Below, one piece after another: positions 1-8,000 of a DNA stretch of 64,000 nucleotides (positions within the stretch are counted from its first letter, which is position 1; every line of letters starts with the position of its first letter). Below the pieces are notes generated by a model. The model saw only the letters and a program-made list of their open reading frames with translations, searched no databases and was not told the DNA's origin. The stretch comes from Sphingobacteriales bacterium (GTDB lineage Bacteria > Bacteroidota > Bacteroidia > Chitinophagales > Chitinophagaceae), in contig SEFP01000001.1 in the NCBI GenBank assembly GCA_004144185.1, positions 558,001 through 622,000 of the forward strand, in the 5' to 3' direction. A program made the position numbers and the translations under genes.

Positions 1-51
1 GCTAAAACCAGTATCAACGTCACCAGCGGCAGCTTCTCGGGTAAGTTCTAA
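1..51 (+). CDS. C-terminal end of an unidentified protein (partial)
   Basis: Frame 1 is open from the window edge and ends with TAA at 49-51, giving the tail AKTSINVTSGSFSGKF. A strong hairpin terminator follows at 75-108, which supports a real gene end. The tail has alternating small polar residues typical of a beta-sandwich and ends like some small Bacteroidota lipoproteins (for example DUF6252), but 16 residues are too few to assign a family. The rest of the gene lies outside the window. Confidence 0.5.
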   Translation, partial: AKTSINVTSGSFSGKF

Positions 52-74
52 AACCTGTTGAATCCCAGCTGTTC

Positions 75-108
75 AATCGCTTCCGGAGGCCTTCCGGAAG
101 CGATTTTT
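75..108 (+). terminator. Rho-independent terminator built from two TTCCGGA copies
   Basis: A 13-bp perfect stem (75-87 with 93-105) with a 5-nt loop is followed by a short T run. Each arm contains TCCGGA, and the right arm carries a full TTCCGGAA at 92-99. It closes the gene ending at 51. Confidence 0.8.
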
Positions 109-180
109 CATTGCGACTTCTTTCTACCTACCGATAAACACACGGGTGGCTCCAACACCTGCCACTACCTTTGCGGGCCT

Positions 181-1086
181 ATGCGTATTCTTCCCGGTGA
201 TATCAAAACCAGTCAGCTCCACGCTTACCTGTTAGGTGCTGTTTCGCCCCGTCCGATTTGTTTTGCGTCGACGCTCGATGAAGACGGCACACCGAATCTG
301 TCGCCCTTCTCGTTTTTCAACATCTTTGGTGCCAAGCCACCGATTCTGATTTTCTCCCCGGCCCGGCGCGTACGCGACAATACCACCAAGCATACGCTGG
401 AAAACGTGATGCGCAGCAAAGAACTGGTGATCAATGTAGTCAGCTATGCCATGGTGCAGCAGATGAGCCTTTCGTCCTGCGAATACCCGGCCGGTACCAA
501 CGAATTTCTGAAAGCCGGGTTTACCCCGGTGGAAAGTTCCATCGTCAAGCCGTTCCGGGTGGCCGAGTCGCCTGCCCAGCTGGAGTGTCGCGTGTTACAG
601 GTCATCGAAACCGGTACCGAAGGCGGAGCGGGCAACCTGGTGATCTGCGAGCTGGTTTGCCTGCATCTCAACGAAGCGGTTCTTAACGAGGCGGGCCAGA
701 TCGATCCGCACAAAATTGATCTGGTCGCCCGTATGGGGGGCGATTTTTATTGCCGCGCTTCTGGCGATGCGGTGTTCACCGTTCCAAAACCGAACACTAC
801 GCTCGGTATCGGTATCGACGCGCTTCCGAAAGCTATCCGGACCAGCCGCATCCTGACCGGCAACCATCTGGGACTGCTGGGCAACAGCAGCGCCCTGCCC
901 ATCGTCGAAACCATTACCAACGACGAGCGGCTGGTCGAGTTACTGCGCGAGTATGATACGCATCCGGAAGCACTCCGCCATGCCTTGCATCAGTACGCAG
1001 CCGAACTCCTCGACAAAGGCGATGTAGAAAAAGCCTGGGAAGTGTTGCTGAGCGACAGCGATGAAGGCAAAGAACTGATGGGCTAA
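181..1086 (+). CDS. Flavin reductase-like domain protein (FMN-binding split barrel)
   Basis: This 301-residue protein belongs to the flavin reductase-like / flavoredoxin group, which bind FMN in a split barrel and pass electrons from NAD(P)H or ferredoxin. Visible hallmarks are the early [17 protein letters not shown] segment, then NLSPFSFFN and PPILIFSP, which build the flavin site. About 100 C-terminal residues follow the barrel and end in a helical [12 protein letters not shown] segment, as in the Bacteroidota members. The frame is open further upstream, but only through terminator sequence, so ATG 181 is chosen. It stands alone, 50 nt before dtd. The exact electron partner cannot be told from sequence. 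Confidence 0.85.
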   Translation: MRILPGDIKTSQLHAYLLGAVSPRPICFASTLDEDGTPNLSPFSFFNIFGAKPPILIFSPARRVRDNTTKHTLENVMRSKELVINVVSYAMVQQMSLSSCEYPAGTNEFLKAGFTPVESSIVKPFRVAESPAQLECRVLQVIETGTEGGAGNLVICELVCLHLNEAVLNEAGQIDPHKIDLVARMGGDFYCRASGDAVFTVPKPNTTLGIGIDALPKAIRTSRILTGNHLGLLGNSSALPIVETITNDERLVELLREYDTHPEALRHALHQYAAELLDKGDVEKAWEVLLSDSDEGKELMG

Positions 1087-1136
1087 CCCTTGCGGCTACA
1101 CAAGACTCAAAAACCGGTAGCAGATTCGAATCTCTT

Positions 1137-1604
1137 ATGCGATTGGTGATTCAACGGGTTTCCGAAGCCTCGGTACAGATCGGCGGTGCCGTTCATGCCG
1201 CGATCGGCAAAGGCCTGCTGATCCTGATCGGCATCCATGAATCGGACACTGAAGCCGACGCGATCTGGCTGGCCGGCAAAGTGGCCCGGCTGCGCATTTT
1301 CAGCGATGCCGAAGGCAAGATGAATCAAAGTCTGGCGGACATTGGCGGAGCGGTACTGGTAGTGAGTCAGTTTACCTTGTACGCTCAGTACGAAAAAGGC
1401 AACCGCCCTTCGTTCATCGAAGCCGCCCGTCCGGAAAAAGCCATTCCACTCTACGAGTTTTTTAAGGCGCAGTTAGAAGCAGCCCTTAGCCAACCTGTTC
1501 ATTCCGGAATCTTCGGGGCGGATATGCAGGTGGCGCTCCTCAATGACGGACCCGTAACCATTGTTATGGAACATCCCAAGCAATACGCTGCTCATGGACA
1601 CTAG
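1137..1604 (+). CDS. dtd: D-aminoacyl-tRNA deacylase Dtd
   Basis: Dtd hydrolyses D-aminoacyl-tRNAs (and Gly-tRNA-Ala) in the cytosol, guarding translation against wrong chirality. The 155-residue length fits the family. The two active-site motifs are present: SQFTLYA at 77-83 and the Gly-cisPro loop NDGPVTI at about 136-142. The protein begins [13 protein letters not shown], a typical family start. It is the first gene of an operon; its last 11 nt overlap the tadA start. No TAnnTTTG box was seen in the short gap before it, so it may be read from further upstream. Confidence 0.97.
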   Translation: MRLVIQRVSEASVQIGGAVHAAIGKGLLILIGIHESDTEADAIWLAGKVARLRIFSDAEGKMNQSLADIGGAVLVVSQFTLYAQYEKGNRPSFIEAARPEKAIPLYEFFKAQLEAALSQPVHSGIFGADMQVALLNDGPVTIVMEHPKQYAAHGH

Positions 1605-2043
1605 CCGCTCGCATGAAGACTGGATGGCCATTGCCCTGCAGGAAGCCCAACAGGCCTACGACGCCGGTGAGATTCCGGTAGGTGCCGTAGTGGTGTGGGG
1701 CGACAAAATTATTGCCCGGGGTCATAACCTGACCGAAACCCTCAACGACCCGACTGCCCATGCTGAGATGATTGCGCTCACCAGCGCCTTCAATACGCTG
1801 GGCGGTAAATACCTGGGCGAGGCCACGCTATACGTGACGCTGGAACCCTGCCTCATGTGCTGTGGAGCGCTGTACTGGAGCAAGATCGGGCAGATTGTTT
1901 ACGGAGCCGCCGATCCCAAAAACGGGTATGGACGCATTACACAAGACCGGTGGCCATTTCATCCCAAAACCACCCTCCATACAGGCGTATACGCAACGGA
2001 AGCCGCCGAACTGATGAAATCGTTTTTCAAATCGCGCCGATGA
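1594..2043 (+). CDS. tadA: tRNA-specific adenosine deaminase TadA (nucleoside deaminase)
   Basis: A 149-residue zinc-dependent cytidine/adenosine deaminase that most likely makes inosine at the wobble base of tRNA-Arg. The zinc site is H56-A-E58 (in DPTAHAEM) with C86 and C89 in EPCLMCC; E58 is the proton shuttle. The frame is open upstream to 1561, but ATG 1594 gives the normal family N-terminus and overlaps the dtd stop by 11 nt, suggesting coupled translation. Its TGA overlaps the next ATG (ATGA, 2040-2043). Guanine deaminase is an alternative for this fold, but the CLMCC context and length favour TadA. Confidence 0.9.
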   Translation: MDTSRSHEDWMAIALQEAQQAYDAGEIPVGAVVVWGDKIIARGHNLTETLNDPTAHAEMIALTSAFNTLGGKYLGEATLYVTLEPCLMCCGALYWSKIGQIVYGAADPKNGYGRITQDRWPFHPKTTLHTGVYATEAAELMKSFFKSRR

Positions 2044-2366
2044 ATCCGGAAACACCCGCTCGCATTCAAGGCTATGCCACGGCAACCGATCTTCCGGAAA
2101 ACACCCTGCTGGAAGTGACTGCCGGCACCCGTACCATCGGATTATTGCGGCGAGGCGAGTCAGTCTTTGCATTCTCGGCCACCTGCCCGCATGCCGGACA
2201 CCCGCTCTGTGAGGGCTGGCTGGATGCACGGGGCCATATCGTTTGTCCACTGCATGGCTATCGCTTTTCGCCCGACCGGGGCTACAACAGCAGCGGCGAA
2301 GGCTACCGGCTCAAAACCTTTCCGGTTCAGATTCGTCCGGAAGGCATCTTTGTAACTCTTTCCTGA
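2040..2366 (+). CDS. Small Rieske [2Fe-2S] ferredoxin-like protein
   Basis: A 108-residue soluble Rieske domain. The cluster ligands are plain: C49-P-H51 and C69-P-L-H72 in the order CxH, 17 residues, CxxH. There is no membrane anchor or signal peptide, so it is a cytoplasmic electron carrier like NirD or dioxygenase ferredoxins rather than part of a cytochrome bc complex. The start ATG overlaps the tadA stop as ATGA. The lack of a dioxygenase or nitrite reductase beside it leaves its partner unknown. Confidence 0.9.
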   Translation: MNPETPARIQGYATATDLPENTLLEVTAGTRTIGLLRRGESVFAFSATCPHAGHPLCEGWLDARGHIVCPLHGYRFSPDRGYNSSGEGYRLKTFPVQIRPEGIFVTLS

Positions 2367-2379
2367 ACCTGTCTTTGCT

Positions 2380-3312
2380 ATGTTGCTTCAATCTCCTCCG
2401 TATCTCCATCCCGGCAGCACCATCGGTATTACCTGTCCGGCAGGGTTTCTGCCTGTTGAGAAAGCCCATGCCTGTATGCAGATTCTGGAGCGGCACGGGT
2501 TCCGGGTGAAGGCCGGGGCGACCGTTGGATCGGAGCATTTTTATTTTTCCGGAACCGACGAGGCCCGCTGCGCCGATCTGCAACAACTGCTCGATGATCC
2601 GGAAACAGACGCGATTCTGATGGGCCGCGGTGGCTATGGCCTCAGCCGCATCGTTGACGAACTGGATTTTACTGCTTTTGTCGAGAAGCCTAAATGGATC
2701 TGGGGCTTCTCTGATATTACGGTCTTGCACAGCCATATTCAGCAGCAGTTTGGCATTGCTACGTTGCACGGACCGATGTGTGCAGCCTTTACACCCGAAA
2801 CGGCACAGGCCCCGCATATCGAAGCAACGATTCACGCACTGCTGGGGAAAACCCTGCACTACACCCTGCCGCCTCACCCGCTGAACCGTTCCGGAACTGC
2901 CCAGGGCATCCTCACCGGTGGTAATCTGGCTCTGTTGGCGCATCTTACCGGCTCGCCCTCACAGGTAGACACGGAAGGCAAAATCTTATTCATTGAAGAC
3001 ATTGGCGAATACCGGTACAACCTCGACCGGATGCTGCTCAACCTGAAGCGTTCCGGACAACTCCGCGATCTGGCCGGATTGCTGGTCGGTGATTTTACGG
3101 ATACGCAGGATACTACCCGTCCGTTTGGGCAGGACGTAGACGCGATCATTGCCGATAAAGTTGCAGCGTATACCTATCCGGTGCTGGCAGGGATATCAGC
3201 CGGGCATGGACCTATCAATTTCCCGTTGCGGCTGGGACAGCCGGCGCAGCTGACTGTGGATGAAACAGGTGGCGCCTTCTTCAATGCTGGCGCAGAAATT
3301 GTTGCCATTTAA
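2380..3312 (+). CDS. LD-carboxypeptidase, peptidase family S66 (LdcA/MccF-like)
   Basis: A 310-residue serine peptidase of family S66. Members remove the terminal D-Ala from murein tetrapeptides during cell-wall recycling (LdcA) or cleave microcin C-type compounds (MccF). The catalytic triad can be read: Ser111 in GFSDIT, Glu206 in FIEDIGEYRYN and His276 in SAGHGP. The preceding GRGGYG segment is also a family mark. There is no signal peptide, fitting a cytoplasmic recycling enzyme. It lies 13 nt after the Rieske gene in the same operon, with TGTCTTTG just upstream as a weak promoter candidate. Confidence 0.92.
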   Translation: MLLQSPPYLHPGSTIGITCPAGFLPVEKAHACMQILERHGFRVKAGATVGSEHFYFSGTDEARCADLQQLLDDPETDAILMGRGGYGLSRIVDELDFTAFVEKPKWIWGFSDITVLHSHIQQQFGIATLHGPMCAAFTPETAQAPHIEATIHALLGKTLHYTLPPHPLNRSGTAQGILTGGNLALLAHLTGSPSQVDTEGKILFIEDIGEYRYNLDRMLLNLKRSGQLRDLAGLLVGDFTDTQDTTRPFGQDVDAIIADKVAAYTYPVLAGISAGHGPINFPLRLGQPAQLTVDETGGAFFNAGAEIVAI

Positions 3313-3315
3313 GTC

Positions 3316-3930
3316 ATGCTTCGTACGCTTTCCATTCTTATTGTCGCGGTTGCCATCGGGATCATTGCGTATGTAATCGGCCAGCGAACCGGCCGCAAAC
3401 AGGCGCGTACCGAGCTGATTGAAAACTACAACTTCGTCAAAAACATTGCCGAACTGGCGAGCCTTGAAGTAGGCGGTACCACTACGTTTAAAAGCAGTAA
3501 CATCAGCGCCGATGACAACGGCATTCTGGGTTCGCTCAAGAAGTCATTCTTTGAAAACTCCGTTTCCCTGACGGTCCCGTTCACAGCCAAATATGGCGTG
3601 GACCTGGGGCACGACAGTGTACAGATTGTTCCGGAAGGTGACTCGATGCTGCGTCTGATCCTGCCGATGCCCAAGCTACTGAGCTATGAGTTGCACCTCG
3701 ACCGTATTGAGACGACCCAGCAAAGCGGCTACCTGTATTTCGATAATGAGCCGTTTAAAAAAGCGCTCTACCAGAAGCTGTATTCCCAGAGCCGGCAGGA
3801 GCTGCTTCAGAATCGCGTGTACCTCACCCGCACGCAGGACCGGATCTGTGCCATCCTGCAAGGCTATTACCAGGCGGCGCACATGCGGGTACAATGCCAG
3901 TTTGGGAAACAATCCCTCCCGCTTCAGTAG
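3316..3930 (+). CDS. DUF4230 domain membrane-anchored protein
   Basis: A 204-residue protein with one N-terminal membrane segment (about residues 4-22) ending in QRTGRKQ, so most of the chain is probably periplasmic. The body matches the DUF4230 pattern: LASLEVGGTTTFKSSNIS, then GDSMLRLILPMPKLLSYEL, then a helical tail with RQELLQNRVYL. No catalytic residues are known for this family and its role is undefined. The gene starts 3 nt after the preceding stop and ends the operon that began with dtd; the 21-bp repeat array follows. Confidence 0.85.
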   Translation: MLRTLSILIVAVAIGIIAYVIGQRTGRKQARTELIENYNFVKNIAELASLEVGGTTTFKSSNISADDNGILGSLKKSFFENSVSLTVPFTAKYGVDLGHDSVQIVPEGDSMLRLILPMPKLLSYELHLDRIETTQQSGYLYFDNEPFKKALYQKLYSQSRQELLQNRVYLTRTQDRICAILQGYYQAAHMRVQCQFGKQSLPLQ

Positions 3931-4010
3931 CACACCAAACCGACCGGTTTCCGGTACCGCCAAGTGGATTCCGGATGCTTCTGAAACAGCTATCACGGGT
4001 TGCCTTCCTG

Positions 4011-4199
4011 AAAAACGCGCGTTCCGGTTAGAAAAACGCTCGCTCTTCTTGCAGAAACGCATAAGACAGGGTTAAAAACACCGCTGCCGCTTCCAAAAAC
4101 GCCTGTGCCGGGTGCAAAAACGGTCAATCCCCAGTTAAAAACACCTGTTCCGATTGTAAAAACGCTTGTGCCGGGTGTAAAAATGCATCCGGAGGTCGA
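4011..4199. repeat. Nine-unit array with exact 21-bp phase and a conserved AAAAAC tract
   Basis: The hexamer AAAAAC (or one-base variants) starts at 4011, 4032, 4053, 4074, 4095, 4116, 4137, 4158 and 4179, exactly 21 bp apart each time. Read on the minus strand each unit starts GTTTTT, and several units also keep a CGG about 11 bases in, followed by ACAGG. The rest of each unit has diverged. The array fills the gap between the convergent DUF4230 and aroE genes (3931-4238). 21 bp is two helical turns, so the A-tracts face the same side of the DNA and should bend it. No matching protein start was found. Confidence 0.8.
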
Positions 4200-4238
4200 T
4201 CAACTCTAGCCGGAAGGTGTTCAACAGCTGCATCGCCA

Positions 4239-4997
4239 TCAGAAAAGGTCGCTGTGACCGGTTTCACCAGGAAACGCTTGCCAGATATTCCAGCTTTCAT
4301 TCGCCTGCTCGTGTAGCATCTGAAGGCCATTTTTGATTGCACAGCCTTGTTCGCGTCCGGAACGCAGAAAAGCGGTTTCCTCCGGGTTATACACCAGGTC
4401 GTACAGGGCATTCCGGGGCGTCAGCAGTTCATAAGGCACCGGAGGCCGGGCGGCTACATCCGGCCAGGTTCCCAGCGGCGTGGTGTTGATCAGCAGCGGG
4501 TACTGCGCCAATACCGTTGGATCCAGTTGCTCGTAGACCAATCCGCCGTTCCGGAATGTGCGCGATACCATCCGGTACGGCACTTGAAGTTGCGTCAGTG
4601 CATAGACGACTGCTTTTGCGGCGCCACCTGTACCCAAGACCAGTGCGCCAACCGGAAGCGGGTTCAGCCGATTTACCAGACTGTTCCGGAAGCCCAGCCA
4701 GTCGGTGTTGTAACCGGTTAGCCGGCCATTCCGGAATGCCATACAGTTGACGGCGCCAATGGCCGCCGCATGCGGGTCCAGCTGATGCAGGAACGGCAGA
4801 ATGGCTTCTTTGTAGGGAATCGTTACGTTGAGTCCGGAGAGGCGCTCCTGCTGCACCAGTTCCGGAAACGCATCGATGGATTCCAGCGGGTACGCAGTGT
4901 AGGTCGCTTCGATGGCTTCTTTCCGGAACCGCTCGTTGAAGTACGCAGGCGAAAACGAATGGCTGAGGGGATAGCCAATCAGTCCGTAGTGTTTCAT
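4239..4997 (-). CDS. aroE: Shikimate dehydrogenase AroE
   Basis: Reduces 3-dehydroshikimate to shikimate with NADPH in the aromatic amino acid pathway. The 252-residue protein starts MKHYGLIGYPLSHSFSP, the canonical shikimate-binding N-terminus. NVTIPYKE holds the catalytic Lys, NTDWLGF the substrate Asp, and LGTGGAAKA is the nucleotide-binding loop, followed by NTTPLGT. Frame is open upstream but ATG 4997 gives the family start. It lies 75 nt after the terminator of the large T9SS gene and converges on the DUF4230 operon. Confidence 0.96.
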   Translation of the reverse strand: MKHYGLIGYPLSHSFSPAYFNERFRKEAIEATYTAYPLESIDAFPELVQQERLSGLNVTIPYKEAILPFLHQLDPHAAAIGAVNCMAFRNGRLTGYNTDWLGFRNSLVNRLNPLPVGALVLGTGGAAKAVVYALTQLQVPYRMVSRTFRNGGLVYEQLDPTVLAQYPLLINTTPLGTWPDVAARPPVPYELLTPRNALYDLVYNPEETAFLRSGREQGCAIKNGLQMLHEQANESWNIWQAFPGETGHSDLF

Positions 4998-5018
4998 GCA
5001 GGTAAAGATGAACTCAAA

Positions 5019-5050
5019 AAAAGGGCTTTCCGGAATCGGAAAGCCCTTTT
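5019..5050 (-). terminator. Terminator of the giant T9SS gene
   Basis: A 14-bp perfect stem (5019-5032 with 5037-5050), loop GAAT/ATTC, followed on the minus strand by seven T. The stem tip includes TTCCGGAA. It lies between the stop at 5073 and the aroE start. Confidence 0.85.
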
Positions 5051-5072
5051 GGGTTTTAATGGACAACGCTTC

Positions 5073-8000
5073 TTAACGGGCAGTGGTCTTGGTCACTTTT
5101 TCGGTGAGCAGCAGTTGACCGGAGCCATCAAACACATAGACCAGATACATACCGTCAGCGAATGAAGCCAGATCTACCTGAGTGGCTTCTGTAGCCGTCA
5201 GGAGTGTTTTACCGGTTACATCCCGTACAACAACCCGTACTGCGACCGGCGATTCGATATTCAGGACAGACGTCGTTGGGTTCGGATACAGTTTGAGTTG
5301 TCCGGCAATGGTGTTGACAACCGATACCGTTCCGATTACGATGTTGGAGCTGGTCGCCTCGCAGGTGTTTGCATCCGTTACCCGCACGGCATAACCGCCG
5401 TTGGTGGTTGCCGTATAGGTAGACTGGGTAGCACCGGCGATCGGCAGGTTGTTGCGATACCACTGATATGTGCTGAACGGACCATTCACTACACTCAGGG
5501 TCAGACCGTTGCGGGTAATTGCCGGTTGTGGTGCCGGTAGTACGGTTACCGGGATCGTAGGCGAACTGTTGGAGCAGTTAAAGCTGTTGTTGATCAGGAT
5601 ACTGTACGAACCGCTGGTCATCACATTTTTATACGGCAGTGTATCGTTCTGAATCGCGATTCCGTTGGTAATCCACTGCACGCGGTTGCCCGGTTCTGTC
5701 TGGGCATTCAGGACTACGCCACCACCCTGGCAGAACGTCAATGGCGTTGTGTAGGTAATATTGGCAGTAGGCGATGGATTGACCGTCAGGTTAATCGGTG
5801 TGCTCGGCGCACTTTGACAACCGGCGTTATCGCGTACCCGGACGGTGTACGAACCGGAGATACTTTTAAGTACGTAGGTACTGTTGGTATCCGCGGGAAG
5901 CGCGGTTCCATTCCGGCTCCACTGCCACCGGGTGGCGGTTGCAGAAATGGCGCGGGCGTTCAGGGAATCAAGGGAGCAGATCGTTTGGTTTCCGGTAGGC
6001 GTTGTGGCCACAACCGGAAGGGGTGATACCTGAATGTTGCGGGCGGCAGAGGTATCTACGCAACCCGTGATCAGATCGGTAATCCGGAGGCGGTAGCTAC
6101 CGGCAGTTGTTACGGTGTAGTTGTAGTTGGTAGCCCCTGTAATCGGAGTTCCACCCTGAAGCCATTGGTAACTGAACGTACCAGTAGTCGCAGTCAGCGT
6201 GAGGCTGTTTCCGGTACCGCAGATATTAGTTGTTGGCGAACTGACCGTTGTTGGCGGAGCAGACGCCTGCGTCAGGATCACCGAATCGGAGATCGACACA
6301 CAACCACGGCCTGCGCTGACCTGCAACGTATAGGTGCCAGGCAGGGTGGCAACGTAGGTCTGACCGGTTGCACCTGCGATATTGGTATTGTTACGGCGCC
6401 ATTGGTACGCAAGACCGGAGATGGCGGGTGTAGAGAGCGTGATGCTCTTACCCGGACAGATGCCGCGCAGGTTAGGCGCCAGAATAGTAGCCGGTGGCGC
6501 ACCCTGAACGCTGACCGTTACTGCGGATGACGTATCAGAACAGCCGTTAGCGGTGTTGGTAACGCGGACTTTGTAGTTCCCGCTGTTGGAGATCACCAGT
6601 TGACGGGCAGTCGCGCCGGAGATCAGCAGGTTGTTGTTGAACCACTGATACGTAAGGCCTGTTCCGGTAGGTCCGGACAGCGTATCGGTGTTGCCGGTAC
6701 AAACGATGAGTGGCCCGGCAGGAGACACGGTGGTCGGCACCGAGTTGACCGTGATGGTCACGCTATTGGTAGCGGTAGAACCACAACCCGGTACACTGAA
6801 GACACTGGCGGTGTAGGTACCGGCTACAGTAGCCTTGTAGATGCTGTCTGTAGCACCGGTCAGGGCCGTAGTGCCGCGGAACCACTGGTAGCGGAAGCCG
6901 GCACCGGTAGGCGACGCTTTAATAATAGCAGTGTCTTTGTTACAGATGGTAGTCGGACCCTGTGCGGCTACAGTTGGGTTGACAACCGGGGTGCCGATGT
7001 AGGCAGTATCCGGGCGGCGTGGCGTTTCACAACCGGCACTGATTTGCCAGTTATAGAAGTAATAGTAGTAGGAAGCGCTCGCGCCACTTGTGTAACCCGC
7101 AGTAATAGCGGCCACGCCCGGTACGGTGTAAGGATAGGTATAGCCAGTGGAAAACTCCCGGATCAGAGTGCTTATTCCGGAAGCAGCAGTCATCACTAAC
7201 CGGTAATTAGCACCTTGAGGTACGGAGAAATTCAGCGGTACAGTAGTCACTGTAGTACCGCCACTCGTAACGGTCACATTACTGTTAGTAGCGGTTTGGA
7301 GGGTAGTTCCGGAAGCATCTTTTAATGCAACCGTTACGGAACCGGAAGTGCTGGCTGTGCCGGTAGCATACACATCCACCGACTGAATGTTGAAGGCCTG
7401 ATAGGCATCAAACACCAAACCGATATCACTGAAACCAGAGTTTCCAGAGGTAGAGGTGGGCGTGGTTTTTCCTAAGTTGTAATAGGAGGTACCTGCACCG
7501 GATGTTACATAATAAACAGTAGTTGACGTCAGGCTAGGAGTTGTATAACTAGGACCTGTTGCAATAGGAGCACCACCCGTAGCGGAGCTATACCAGTTGA
7601 TGGTGTTTCCGGAACCAGCTGTTGCATTGAGGGTGATTGTTCCGGGACCACAGCGTCCTACCGAAGCCGCTGAAAGCAACTGAGGACTGGTTACAAATAC
7701 GGTATCCGGAATTATAGTGGAATCCACTACAGTACCACCGCATAAAAACACAGTACGGAACAGCGAAGAACTCGTTACATTAACTGCAGAATCAATGCTT
7801 CCTGTACCAGTACCTGGAATAGTCGTGTAGCTACCGCCAGTCAATGGCTTAGACTGCCAACGCACCGTCAGGCCATTGGCCGGGGTGTTCAGGTTCATCT
7901 TAACAGTGGCCGTCAGGCAGATGCTCTTGGGAGTGACTGCGATTGCAAAAGAAGGACGCGCTAATTGCCGATAGCCATAGGAAGGCAATGTGGTACTCAA

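Noticed and set aside
4011-4199. CRISPR array
   Set aside because: Units are 21 bp with only about six conserved bases, no repeat-spacer pattern and no cas genes nearby.
4065-4300. Frame through the 21-bp array with repeated KN-C--C units
   Set aside because: It has no start codon, follows a stop at 4062-4064, and the regular cysteines simply reflect the DNA repeat. Kept only as a possible ancient coding origin.
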